From: Pseudomonadales bacterium
GTDB taxonomy: Bacteria; Pseudomonadota; Gammaproteobacteria; Pseudomonadales; Halieaceae
Direction: 5' to 3'
NCBI GenBank assembly: GCA_024234675.1
Contig: JACKNU010000001.1
Span: 496,001 to 560,000, forward strand
DNA length: 64,000 nt
Shown here: in pieces, positions 16,853-24,727 of the stretch
Position numbering within the stretch: the first letter of the stretch is position 1
Layout of the letters: each line of letters opens with the position of its first letter
Position numbers and translations under genes: made by a program
Notes under the pieces: generated by a model
Databases searched by the model: none
Seen by the model: only the letters and a program-made list of their open reading frames with translations
Told to the model about the DNA's origin: nothing

Positions 16853-17314
16853 CTAGTTGAGCGTGATCTGTCCGGTCTCCTCTACCCGCTGGGTAGGGAC
16901 CAGGCCCCGGAAATCGATCTTGGCGGCAAACCGGTAGGTCAGTTCATCCGTCGGGGTCTGTCCCAGACCCGCCAGCAGGCGCAGCAGCTGGAACAGTTTG
17001 AGACTGGCCTGCAGGGTCACTACCTCCTCGCTGTAGCCCTCTATGGTGGGCACCTCATTGGTCACACCCGAGACCACCTCCTTGCCCAGCAGCTCGATGG
17101 TGTAACTGATGCCGGCGATGTCCAGGCTCTGCTCATTGGGGTTTTGCACCCGCAGCTTGATTTCGAACCGGGGGCCACCGCCGTCACTGGGCAGGCTGGT
17201 AAAACTATCCAGGCTGACGCTGGGTGGGTCCATTTTGGTGGTGAGGCCGGCGCAACCGGCCAGCAGGGCACTGCACAACAGCGCAAGGAAAAACAACCTG
17301 GTGCGAATTGGCAT
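16853..17314 (-). CDS. LEA type 2 (WHy domain) lipoprotein
   Basis: A 153-residue lipoprotein with a type II signal ending in the lipobox LLAGC (Cys21). The mature part is one immunoglobulin-like LEA_2/WHy domain: FEIKLRVQNPNEQSLDIAGISYTIELLGKEV with the usual N-P-N turn, then beta-strands to residue 153. Plant relatives are linked to desiccation and stress; bacterial ones are poorly studied. It follows the small membrane protein gene at a distance of 39 bp, so the minus-strand run from the CMD-family gene may be one operon. Confidence 0.85.
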   Translation of the reverse strand: MPIRTRLFFLALLCSALLAGCAGLTTKMDPPSVSLDSFTSLPSDGGGPRFEIKLRVQNPNEQSLDIAGISYTIELLGKEVVSGVTNEVPTIEGYSEEVVTLQASLKLFQLLRLLAGLGQTPTDELTYRFAAKIDFRGLVPTQRVEETGQITLN

Positions 17315-17353
17315 GGGCCGACTCCCTGTAAGACTGTCCGGCAGCGACGCGGG

Positions 17354-17521
17354 CTAACCCCGCCTGTCGGGGCCGGAACTAAAAAAATACACACCGTAGG
17401 CGACACTGCCCAGGGCAAAAACCACCGCCACCCAATCGCCGGTCCGGCTGTACATCCAGGCACTGAAAAAAAACATCGCTGCGGCGATCACCAGGGCTAT
17501 TATGCGCGCTGCGGGGGACAT
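17354..17521 (-). CDS. Small two-helix membrane protein, 55 residues
   Basis: The frame reads MSPAARIIALVIAAAMFFFS, then a short SRTGDW loop, a second helix (VAVVFALGSVAYGVYFF) and the tail SSGPDRRG. The ATG overlaps the TAA of the glyoxalase-family gene (TAATG), a strong sign of translational coupling. That makes it a credible gene despite its size. No function is known, and it is shorter than most annotation thresholds. Confidence 0.65.
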   Translation of the reverse strand: MSPAARIIALVIAAAMFFFSAWMYSRTGDWVAVVFALGSVAYGVYFFSSGPDRRG

Positions 17522-18069
17522 TACTCCAGCGCCTCGCTGCCGGCGGCAGTGCCCGGCTTGTGTGTTGCCACAGTCGCGGGGCCGGGGGAAAACGCCAGGC
17601 TGTCATCGGTCAGTGCGGCCAGGGCGCGTTGGCGATCCGTCTCGCTGAATGCACCCGTGGTCAGGCAGAACTCCACCAGGTTGTCGTTGGGATCACGGGT
17701 GTATATCGAGTGGCACCAGTTGTGGTCGATCTCCATCACCTCCAGGCCCGCGTCCAGCCAGCGCTGTTTCCTCGCCTGCAGTTCAGCGGCACTGCTGACC
17801 CCGAAGGCGATATGATTGATATGGTCCGGCAAGCCCGCTGCCCTGGACAGGTTGGTCTCGAAATCGCCTAATCCCGGTACATCCAGCAGTTCCCAGAAGG
17901 CGATGAAATGCGCATCGTCCTCCATGCGGTAGAAAAAATGCTTGGCCTTGCCACCCCCGGGCACCGGCGCAATTTCCACCTTGACCAGTTCAAAACCCAT
18001 GAGACCTTCGTAAAACTGGTGAATACTGCGGATATCGCGGCAGGCCAGTGCCAGGTGATGGTAAGACAT
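17521..18069 (-). CDS. VOC (glyoxalase/extradiol dioxygenase) superfamily protein
   Basis: A 182-residue protein with one vicinal-oxygen-chelate domain over residues ~1-145. Likely metal ligands are the early His (MSYHHLAL), the His of HINHIAFG and the Glu of NLVEFC, the H-H-E pattern of the superfamily. The tail of about 35 residues is low complexity. Substrate is unknown: relatives include glyoxalase I, dioxygenases and fosfomycin-resistance proteins. It lies 9 bp after the CMD-family gene and overlaps the small membrane protein gene, so the three are probably one operon. Confidence 0.82.
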   Translation of the reverse strand: MSYHHLALACRDIRSIHQFYEGLMGFELVKVEIAPVPGGGKAKHFFYRMEDDAHFIAFWELLDVPGLGDFETNLSRAAGLPDHINHIAFGVSSAAELQARKQRWLDAGLEVMEIDHNWCHSIYTRDPNDNLVEFCLTTGAFSETDRQRALAALTDDSLAFSPGPATVATHKPGTAAGSEALE

Positions 18070-18078
18070 GTTCAGCTC

Positions 18079-18723
18079 CTATTGCTCCCGAGTGGTATCG
18101 ACCACGCCCATGGCATCCTGCCCCGCTCCCGCCGGCGCCGGGATCTCCAGGATGCGCTCCGCGATGTCATCATATTCCAGCCGCAGCGCCCGCGACATCA
18201 CCGCGTGCATATCATAGAGCGCGGTGATGTAGGTTAGCTCCAGGATTTCCTCGTCGGAAAGAGACCGCTGCAGGGCCTCGAACACCGCGTCCTGTACCCG
18301 CCCGCCCTCCAGCACCAGCGCGTCCGTGTACGCCAGTACCGCGCGCTCCAGGGGACTGTAGGCATCACTCAGCTGCCAGCTGGGTAGCGCGGCGATCTTG
18401 TCCTCCGCCAGGCCAACCGAGCGAGCCGCCTTGCAATGCTGCGAAAATACGAACTGCGAACCCCGGGCAAAGCCAGCCCTGGTCTGGGCCAGTTCCCGCA
18501 GTGCAGGATCCAGCTTGCGAGCGGGATCGCGATAGAACCGAAAGCCGTCTACGGCATGTTGCAGGCAATCGGGAACGAGCGCGAATACGGTCCACCAGTT
18601 ACCCGGCGTACCGGTACTGGTGCCCGGCTCAGCGACCGGGTCGCGCCCCGGGAATAGCAGGTCATAAAGTCTGGTGGCGAGGATTCCGGCCTCTCGCCTT
18701 GCCACTTGTCGCAGTCTGGGCAT
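18079..18723 (-). CDS. Carboxymuconolactone decarboxylase (CMD)-family protein
   Basis: A 214-residue helical protein whose residues ~75-180 resemble the AhpD/CMD fold: ALRELAQTRAGFARGSQFVFSQHCKAARSVGL, then DEEILELTYITALYDMHAVMSRAL. The usual C-x-x-C of peroxidase-active AhpD is absent; only one Cys is present in the SQHCKAA helix, so peroxidase reduction is unlikely. Catabolic or unknown-function CMD proteins often pair with VOC enzymes, as here. The start at 18723 is taken from the longest frame, with no strong ribosome site. Confidence 0.75.
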   Translation of the reverse strand: MPRLRQVARREAGILATRLYDLLFPGRDPVAEPGTSTGTPGNWWTVFALVPDCLQHAVDGFRFYRDPARKLDPALRELAQTRAGFARGSQFVFSQHCKAARSVGLAEDKIAALPSWQLSDAYSPLERAVLAYTDALVLEGGRVQDAVFEALQRSLSDEEILELTYITALYDMHAVMSRALRLEYDDIAERILEIPAPAGAGQDAMGVVDTTREQ

Positions 18724-18932
18724 GGCCAGGTCTCCGCTTAGTCGCGCACTGGAAGTCTATCTCCTATACGCCGGTTCGTCGCACCCGCGCAGGACGTAAT
18801 CATGCCGCATACAGTCCTGGGGTAAAAGTAATAACCCGACGACGAGCTGTGGCGGCAAGAGCCAGTTGCAGTACTGCACATGAGCTTGCAGCCGCAGGCG
18901 GCACTTCCCGGGTTCCCGGGAAAGACTTGACA

Positions 18933-18966
18933 TTGACGCTCTATTCTGATTTTTAGATAGCTAAAA
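18933..18966 (+). promoter_or_regulatory. Promoter with overlapping inverted repeat TTTTAG-ATAG-CTAAAA
   Basis: TTGACG (18933-18938) and TAGATA (18954-18959) with 15 bp between them form a promoter candidate ahead of the secreted protein gene at 19004. A perfect 6 bp inverted repeat at 18951-18966 covers the -10 box, suggesting a repressor or activator site. A CCCGGG-TT-CCCGGG pair lies upstream at 18907-18920. Confidence 0.4.
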
Positions 18967-19003
18967 GACAGATCGACAATGTATCGATACGCTGGGGAGA
19001 GAC

Positions 19004-19933
19004 ATGCTGCACCGCAGGCAGGTCGGGGGAAAGGTAGCCGTTGTGCTCGCGCTGATTGTTGGTGGCTTCAGCACATCGGCAGCAGCCCTTTTCGAGAGTG
19101 CGCGCGAGGCAGTATCCGCCCAGTTCCCAACCCTGCCGCAGCCTGTGCCCATCCCGCCACAGGGGGGCAGCAGTGCGTTTGCCAGCGCCGAAGCCACAGT
19201 GGAAGCGCTGTCGGTAGCAATCAACACCACAGCCGAGACGCTGTCCGAAAACAATGACCCGTTCAGGGACGGCAGTGCCACCGCCTGGGGCTATGTCAAG
19301 GTCCGGCTGGTGCCCACTGCAGGCGCCGCGGTCGGGGATTGTGTCGAGATCCAGTATGAATGGGACTACGGGCTACAGACCGCCGTGGCCGGTGACAGTT
19401 ACACTGCCGAGGCCGAAACCGGATCGACCAATACTGCCGCGCTCGCCCGGATTCCCCAACAATTCTTCCAGGGATGTACAGAGGGTGAGCCGACGATGAC
19501 CTGCACTGCCACCAGCGCCTCAGTCCCCGCCCAGCCACGACGACCCGCTGCGAGCAACTACATCGCCCTGAACAGGGGACGGGAATACTGCCTGGTGGAT
19601 ACGCTCGGCCCCGCCGTCGCCCGCGACGATTCCGCCAGCAGCGATACACCGGCAGGATCCTGGATCGGCAGGGTCGGCGATGTGTACGAAATCAGTGTAG
19701 GCGCCCAGGCGTACACCGCCGGCGGCGGCAGCGGCAATGCAGCGGCCAGCGCAAATACGTCCCTGCGCCTGTTCGCTCCAGCCGCCAGCTTCAGCTGCGA
19801 CGCCGCGCCACCCTGCGAACTGCTGTCGCGCGACCCGCAACCGGTGGCCACGATGCCCCGCTGGAGTATCGGTTTGATGGCCCTGCTGTTGATAGGCCCG
19901 GCGGCCTGGTACAGCAATAGACGCACAGCATAG
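19004..19933 (+). CDS. Secreted protein with C-terminal membrane-anchor tail (IPTL/PEP-CTERM-like)
   Basis: A 309-residue exported protein. The signal peptide is about residues 1-28 (VVLALIVGGFSTSAAA). The middle is a beta-rich extracellular-type region with six cysteines beyond the signal peptide and no recognised domain. The C-terminus reads VATMPRWSIGLMALLLIGPAAWYSNRRTA: a short Pro-Arg-Trp motif, a hydrophobic helix and a basic end, the architecture of IPTL-CTERM/PEP-CTERM exosortase substrates. The motif is not canonical, and no exosortase is in the window. It could also be a simple C-terminal anchor. Not recognised as any named family. Confidence 0.6.
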   Translation: MLHRRQVGGKVAVVLALIVGGFSTSAAALFESAREAVSAQFPTLPQPVPIPPQGGSSAFASAEATVEALSVAINTTAETLSENNDPFRDGSATAWGYVKVRLVPTAGAAVGDCVEIQYEWDYGLQTAVAGDSYTAEAETGSTNTAALARIPQQFFQGCTEGEPTMTCTATSASVPAQPRRPAASNYIALNRGREYCLVDTLGPAVARDDSASSDTPAGSWIGRVGDVYEISVGAQAYTAGGGSGNAAASANTSLRLFAPAASFSCDAAPPCELLSRDPQPVATMPRWSIGLMALLLIGPAAWYSNRRTA

Positions 19934-19977
19934 GGCGGCGGACCAGAGTGACCCGATGGACTGCCCGGAAACCGCCT

Positions 19978-21000
19978 TCAGAAATTGATATTCACGGCTT
20001 CAAACTGGGATTCGTAGGTACCGGTATAGTTGCCCCGGTTGTCATAGCTGCGTTGTGAAAACCTGATTTTCACCGGACCGATGTGGGGAACAACCCAGTG
20101 CTCCTGCACGACTTCCAGTCTCGCACCCGCGGACTCGCCGACGACCGACTCCAGATCTATTGTCGAAGTGACCAGCAATGCCCTGAAGGCACCCAGCGGC
20201 ACAGACATACCGCGAGCCTGGGATACACTCAGATGAAATGTGCCGGTTGCCAGCGCCGTCGATATGTTCGGTAGCGACACCAGACGAAAAGGAATCTCTT
20301 GCTCATAGCCTGGCACCAGCGGGGAAGGATAGCCCAACACGCCAAAGGTGTTGGTTGAACTGTCGACAATAAAATTGCCGGCGGTATCGGTTACATCGAT
20401 CCAGGTACCATCTTCCGTCTGATAGTAAAATGATGCCTCCGGAAACTCGTTGCCGTCGGAGTTGAGTCGTAGCGTAAACTGGTGCAGCAGCACGGGTTTG
20501 CCGTCGACTTTATTCTCGGATTCAAAAAACTCCCGCTTTGCCGTGACATGCTCATTCGTCCGCGTGCCGTCTGATGCGATACTGGAGATCACCCCCCGGT
20601 ACTTTATGCGATTGCCAGCCTTGAACACCCTGAGTGCATTCGCTTTTTTGACAAAGACGGGATTGAGGAAAAAAACCTCGTCGGAGGTGAGCAGGTCCAT
20701 CAGGGCGGGATAGTCGGCAAACAGCTCCGTGGACAGACTGCAGGGATTGGCGCTACCGGCACACAACGCTCGCCGCTGTGTGCGCCACGCGTGGAACTCA
20801 TAACCGGGTGCGGGATTGGCAATAAACGTCTCATTGAAAAAAATATCGGTGACATCGATTGTGCAGGGGCTGCCCGGTTCGCAGGTATAGGTACCGGATT
20901 CGCTGGTAACGTTGCCGCCCTCCTGCGGTACAACCTTGAGCTTACAGGCGGAGACCAAAAGCAACGAAAGGATGATTACTATTCCACGCAGCCAAACCAT
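19978..21000 (-). CDS. Lipoprotein with N-terminal InlB B-repeat-like domain
   Basis: From ATG 21000 the 340-residue protein has a type II signal with lipobox VSAC (Cys19). A short divergent InlB B-repeat-like module follows (GGNVTSESGTYTCEPGSPC...ETFIANPAPGYEFHAW), with four cysteines spaced as in such modules. The remaining ~230 residues are beta-rich and not recognised. A frame 24 residues longer exists, but a G-rich ribosome site sits before 21000 and the lipobox then falls at a normal distance. It is convergent with the secreted protein gene before it and divergent from the Fap-like locus. Probably outer membrane or surface. Confidence 0.65.
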   Translation of the reverse strand: MVWLRGIVIILSLLLVSACKLKVVPQEGGNVTSESGTYTCEPGSPCTIDVTDIFFNETFIANPAPGYEFHAWRTQRRALCAGSANPCSLSTELFADYPALMDLLTSDEVFFLNPVFVKKANALRVFKAGNRIKYRGVISSIASDGTRTNEHVTAKREFFESENKVDGKPVLLHQFTLRLNSDGNEFPEASFYYQTEDGTWIDVTDTAGNFIVDSSTNTFGVLGYPSPLVPGYEQEIPFRLVSLPNISTALATGTFHLSVSQARGMSVPLGAFRALLVTSTIDLESVVGESAGARLEVVQEHWVVPHIGPVKIRFSQRSYDNRGNYTGTYESQFEAVNINF

Positions 21001-21386
21001 AGGACACCCCCGAGTGGGCCTGCATTCAGTGTACCTGCGCTTAACACTAGTACATCGTTTGGGTTTTGCCACAGGAACTCCTCAGCCCAATCATGCAACA
21101 AACCCTATTTTTATAGTTCTTTTCTGATTTTGATCAGGCCGATATCACAGGGTATTTCAGACTATTTTTTCATTACAAGACCCTCCCGAAATAGCCGTGT
21201 CCCATATAAGTGTATAAGGTTCTGATTTTCAAAGAACTTTACTATCGCGCCTGAAACGGGGTAACCGCTGCTTATTAAATCGAGCGCTAAATCGGCAGGC
21301 GTGATTGCATAAAGCAGTCTATAAGTACACAGCACAAGGAAGCTAAAGTCCGTAGCAAAACGGAAATTTCAAGGAGAGTATTCGTT
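21001..21386. other. Divergent non-coding region upstream of the Fap-like locus
   Basis: A 386 bp AT-rich stretch with no convincing gene, between the lipoprotein and the first small secreted protein. It contains a small inverted repeat CTGAT-TTTG-ATCAG at about 21123-21136 and TATAAG near 21320. It ends with an AAGGAG ribosome site at about 21372. The high AT content and length suggest regulated transcription. Confidence 0.45.
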
Positions 21387-21878
21387 ATGAAAACTTGTGC
21401 GTTTATTACCGCCGGCCTGCTGGCATCGCTTCCATCAATTGCTTTTGCACAGCAAAACCAGGTCGAATCGATAGCGCTGAGCGCGGCGCAAATGGACAGC
21501 GTTACGGCAGGTATGTTCCAGTTACCCGCCCCCTACGCGACCATCACGGCAGTCTCCACCGCTTCGGGAAAACAGGCGATGACCGGCACTTTCACCAGCG
21601 CCAACGTGGTCGGCCACGGTACGACGGTACAGTACGGCTACGGCAGGAACTGGATAATCTCATCCAACGCCCTGGCCACCGCCACCGGTGATGAAAGTCG
21701 CAGTACCTCGTATTCCTCCAGCGATGACAGCAATGGCACCACGCCGCTGGGTCAGGTAATCAGCCGCTCGATAACCGTTGGCCCAACACAAATATCGGGT
21801 TATTCGTCGGTACAGCCATCGGGCGTCTTGACCTATAACATGCTGCAAAGAGTAGGAACACGCTTCTTCCCCAACTAG
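21387..21878 (+). CDS. Small secreted protein 1 of the Fap-like locus
   Basis: A 163-residue exported protein. The signal peptide is residues 1-21 (ASLPSIAFA), followed by the motif LSAAQMDSVTAG at 31-42, then a Ser/Thr/Gly-rich beta-strand-prone body (SRSTSYSSSDDSNGTT) and an aromatic C-terminal segment. No cysteines occur in the mature part. It shares the LS-x-x-[QE]-M-D-x-V-x-A-G motif with the next gene. By composition and neighbours (C39-like peptidase, coiled-coil outer-membrane barrel) it may be an exported fibre or matrix subunit. That role is inference and no FapB/C-type repeats were seen. AAGGAG sits before the ATG. Confidence 0.65.
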   Translation: MKTCAFITAGLLASLPSIAFAQQNQVESIALSAAQMDSVTAGMFQLPAPYATITAVSTASGKQAMTGTFTSANVVGHGTTVQYGYGRNWIISSNALATATGDESRSTSYSSSDDSNGTTPLGQVISRSITVGPTQISGYSSVQPSGVLTYNMLQRVGTRFFPN

Positions 21879-21927
21879 CCCTTGTCCCACGCAGGCAACG
21901 GCCGGGAAGGAGTGTAAGCGGTTTCCA

Positions 21928-21950
21928 GCCCGACCCGTAAGGGTTCGGGC
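21928..21950 (+). promoter_or_regulatory. Intercistronic hairpin between the two small secreted proteins
   Basis: GCCCGA plus CCC pairs with GGG plus TCGGGC around a GTAA loop, with one bulged T. No T-tract follows, so it is more likely an RNA stability or processing element than a terminator. Confidence 0.45.
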
Positions 21951-22043
21951 GGAAAGCAACTTACAAGGGTGTAGGTTGCACATGCTGCTCTAACGGGCAG
22001 CTCAACATCATGATGATATAGACAAGATCCAGGAGCACTAACT

Positions 22044-22532
22044 ATGAAATATCTACGTACTGTCACAGCAGCGTCGGTACTGGCATTTTCAGCGGTCGCC
22101 AACGCTGAAGTAGCTTTATCTCCAACTGAAATGGACGGGGTCAACGCCGCGGGCTTTGCATTCGCGGATGCGGTTGCTACTGCTTTGGGTGGTGTCACAT
22201 CGGCATTCACCAACACGGCGGCTACCACGCAGTCCGTCAATATCCTGCCGGGTCAGTTCGGCGCGATATTTGAAATAGTCTCTGCAGCAGCTGCTGAGGC
22301 TGCTTCGAACTCTGACGGAAATGCCGTAGCAGCAGGCGTCGGTGCCGGTCAGACCCAGGGCACCCTGCTGTCTGATACCGAGAGCATGGCCGCCACTGCG
22401 ACCGATACTACCGCCGTGCTGCCGTTCGCAGCCGCAGCGGCCTGGAACACCTCACTGGCCTCGAGCATTATCGTCGGCCTGCCCTCCGCTGCGGCCAGCG
22501 CCTCGGCTTCGGCAGCTGCACTGGCCAACTAG
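22044..22532 (+). CDS. Small secreted Ala-rich protein 2 of the Fap-like locus
   Basis: A 162-residue exported protein with signal peptide residues 1-21 (AFSAVANA) and the motif LSPTEMDGVNAAG at 25-37. An alanine-dominated body follows (AAAAEAASNSDGNAVAAG; ASASASAAALAN at the end) with no cysteines and few aromatic residues. The composition is like secreted fibre subunits and glycine/alanine-rich amyloid components. It has no internal repeat of the FapC type that can be seen by eye. A GGAG-like site precedes the ATG. Its relation to the first small protein is limited to the shared motif after the signal peptide. Confidence 0.65.
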   Translation: MKYLRTVTAASVLAFSAVANAEVALSPTEMDGVNAAGFAFADAVATALGGVTSAFTNTAATTQSVNILPGQFGAIFEIVSAAAAEAASNSDGNAVAAGVGAGQTQGTLLSDTESMAATATDTTAVLPFAAAAAWNTSLASSIIVGLPSAAASASASAAALAN

Positions 22533-22552
22533 GTGTAACGGAATGGAGACCC

Positions 22553-22608
22553 TGCCTGATTCGCATCGCGAGCTGCGCGCTTGCGGAGCTTGAGAAGCGA
22601 ATCAGGCA
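22553..22608 (+). promoter_or_regulatory. Long hairpin between subunit gene and C39-like peptidase gene
   Basis: A perfect 12 bp inverted repeat, TGCCTGATTCGC at 22553-22564 against GCGAATCAGGCA at 22597-22608, encloses a 32-base loop with a further internal GCGAGC/GCTTGC stem. It starts 20 bp after the subunit stop. There is no T-tract, so it probably limits or stabilises the upstream transcript. A position between abundant subunits and low-level export proteins would suit differential expression. Confidence 0.6.
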
Positions 22609-22767
22609 CTAAACTCTATTGGTTCTGCGCAGGGCGATTGTTTCGTGCCGTCCTCGATAGTCGATTGAGACGGGGCGAGGAGGCTATGTGATTGTGCTGC
22701 GACGTCGGACGGTGTTGTGCCTGAATTACGGCTCCGGCGATAAAGTTGCGATTGCGAAAGAACTGCC

Positions 22768-23403
22768 ATGAAAAGAATGACTAGCTCGGTGCGCTGCCCC
22801 ACTTACGCACTATTGGGCTGCCTGCTGGTCAGTTTGTGCGAGGCGGCTTCACCATCCGTACGTTCATTGCTGGAGATTCGCCAGCAAAACATCGTTATGC
22901 AGGAATGGGACCTGAGCTGTGGGGCCGCGGCTTTGACCACCCTGTTGCGCTATCAGCACGGCGATACGGTCACCGAAAAGCAGGTCGCACTCGGCCTGAT
23001 CGATCGCGACATCTACATCGCCAACCCGGATCTGGTGAGAATACGCCAGGGTTTTTCACTGCTGGATCTCAAGCGTTATGTCGATGCACGGGGCTATAGA
23101 GGCCTGGGCTTCGGCCGGATGACCGTGGATGACCTGACCAGGCGCGCACCGATCCTGGTGCCAATCAGCGTGTTCGGATACAACCATTTCGTCGTATTTC
23201 GCGGTCAGTTGGGCAACAGGGTGCTGTTGGCGGATCCCGCCTGGGGCAATCGCACGATGACTATTGCCGAGTTCGAAAAGGCCTGGATCGAGTATCTCAA
23301 GATAGGACGGGTGGGTTTTGTCGTGCAGGCCCCGCCGGATAGTGCGGCGGGCGTTGCCAGTCGGCTGGCACCTCGCGCCTCTGATTTTGTAACGCTGAAT
23401 TAA
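22768..23403 (+). CDS. Periplasmic C39-like peptidase (FapD-like)
   Basis: A 211-residue exported protein with a signal peptide ending near LVSLCEA (residues ~10-26). The C39 papain-like domain is complete: Cys51 in DLSCGAAALTTLLRY, His140 in YNHFVVFRG and Asp156 in LLADPAWGNRTM. C39 enzymes normally cut double-glycine leaders inside ABC exporters; stand-alone periplasmic versions such as FapD of the Pseudomonas Fap amyloid operon act on exported subunits. The FapD reading is supported by the barrel gene immediately downstream and the small secreted proteins upstream. Residues ~185-211 are a low-complexity tail. Confidence 0.8.
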   Translation: MKRMTSSVRCPTYALLGCLLVSLCEAASPSVRSLLEIRQQNIVMQEWDLSCGAAALTTLLRYQHGDTVTEKQVALGLIDRDIYIANPDLVRIRQGFSLLDLKRYVDARGYRGLGFGRMTVDDLTRRAPILVPISVFGYNHFVVFRGQLGNRVLLADPAWGNRTMTIAEFEKAWIEYLKIGRVGFVVQAPPDSAAGVASRLAPRASDFVTLN

Positions 23404-23489
23404 CGGGAGAGATCATCCTTAGATGCTTTACCGAGCTTGAATACTGTTGTCGTCAGGCTTGTTCAGAGAAGAAATTGCAGGAGGCAAAG

Positions 23490-24668
23490 ATGAACAAAAT
23501 GGAACTGCCTATCCACAGCAGAAAATCGCTGGTTTTCGGAATCGCAATCAGCCTGGGCGCCATTGATCCCCTGCTCGCCGCAGAGGTCTCCAACGCGGAA
23601 CTGCTGCAGCAAATCAAGGATCGCGACGCCGTGATCAATGAGCTTTTGCGGCGGGTCGATGCGCTGGAGCGGCAGGCGTCGGGCAACAGCACGTCCCCGG
23701 CCGCCGCCTCTGACCCCCGGCCATACGCTGGCCAGGCGCCGGTCGCGACCAGTGTTACCCCACCCGGTACTACCGTTGCCGGGGCGCAACCAGAGCAGCC
23801 TGCACCGGGCACGGTAGTGGTCGATGAACGCGCAGCCGATCGAGCCCTGGAAAGAACACTGACTATCGAGGGCGCCCTGCTGCTGCCAAAAGGTGTCATC
23901 GAAGTTGCGCCGTATACGGACTACACCCGCCGTGACACTGAATTCCCTATCCTGCTGGGTTTTGAGGATTTCACCACTGTCGGCTTCGAGCGGATAAAGC
24001 GCGATGAATTCACCACCGGCCTGAGAGGCGGAATCGGGCTACCCTTTGCGAGTCAATTCGAGTTCGATATTCCCTATCGCTACGTGAAGGAAAACCACCT
24101 GCGCACATTCAATGGGTTCCCGGTCGACAACAGCAGTGAGCACGGCTCTTCCATCGGCGATATTCGGATCGGCGTTGCCAAAACGCTACTGCGCCAGGAG
24201 GGCTGGAAACCGGACCTGCTGGCCAGGTTCACATGGGATACGGATACCGGCGACTCGGTCAACAACGGCATACCGCTGGGCAATGGTTTCGACGATTTCC
24301 GATTTTCCTTCACCGGGTTAAAGCGGCAGGATCCGCTGGCGTTTACGGCCACGCTGTCATATCAGCATTCGCTGGAAAAAAATGACCTGCAACCCGGCGA
24401 TGAGATCGGCCTGAGCCTGGGTACGTCAATGGCTTCCAGTCCGTCGACATCCTTGTCGGTCGCGCTGGTGCAGTCGTTTCAAGAGGATTTTAAAATCGAT
24501 GGCAGCCGCGTGGATGGCACATCCGCAAATACTGCCCAGTTGTTATTCGGTGCATCCTCGGTCCTGGGACGCCACACCCTGCTTGCCGTGTCAGCCGGCG
24601 TAGGCCTCACCGAGGATTCCCCGGACTACACGGTCAATATTTCGCTGCCCGTGCGCTTCTGGTGGTAG
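23490..24668 (+). CDS. Outer-membrane beta-barrel with N-terminal coiled coil (FapF-like)
   Basis: A 392-residue exported protein. The signal peptide (about 1-31, ending LLAA) is followed by a coiled-coil stretch NAELLQQIKDRDAVINELLRRVDALERQ (residues ~35-62). A Pro/Ala-rich linker and a ~270-residue barrel with alternating amphipathic strands come next, closing with the aromatic end LPVRFWW. FapF, the trimeric outer-membrane exporter of Fap amyloid, has the same order: signal, trimeric coiled coil, linker, 12-strand barrel. A general phenol-degradation-type porin is the main alternative. The start at ATG 23490 has AGGAGG six bases upstream. Confidence 0.75.
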   Translation: MNKMELPIHSRKSLVFGIAISLGAIDPLLAAEVSNAELLQQIKDRDAVINELLRRVDALERQASGNSTSPAAASDPRPYAGQAPVATSVTPPGTTVAGAQPEQPAPGTVVVDERAADRALERTLTIEGALLLPKGVIEVAPYTDYTRRDTEFPILLGFEDFTTVGFERIKRDEFTTGLRGGIGLPFASQFEFDIPYRYVKENHLRTFNGFPVDNSSEHGSSIGDIRIGVAKTLLRQEGWKPDLLARFTWDTDTGDSVNNGIPLGNGFDDFRFSFTGLKRQDPLAFTATLSYQHSLEKNDLQPGDEIGLSLGTSMASSPSTSLSVALVQSFQEDFKIDGSRVDGTSANTAQLLFGASSVLGRHTLLAVSAGVGLTEDSPDYTVNISLPVRFWW

Positions 24669-24696
24669 GGATAGCATTGGTGGGGATGGGAGAGTT

Positions 24697-24727
24697 GGTC
24701 GGCCCGGGTCGCCACCCGGACCGACCG
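24697..24727 (+). terminator. Strong GC hairpin downstream of the FapF-like gene
   Basis: GGTCGG plus CCGGGT pairs with ACCCGG plus CCGACC across one C-A mismatch and a CGCC loop, 28 bp after the stop. There is no T-run, so termination is likely but not classic. The ~230 bp beyond it up to the tRNA-Ser hold no recognisable gene. Confidence 0.55.

Noticed and set aside
21285..21315. Sigma-54-like GG...GC element upstream of the first Fap-like gene
   Set aside because: GGCAGG and TTGC are present, but the spacing between GG and GC is 11, not the 10 required by sigma-54.
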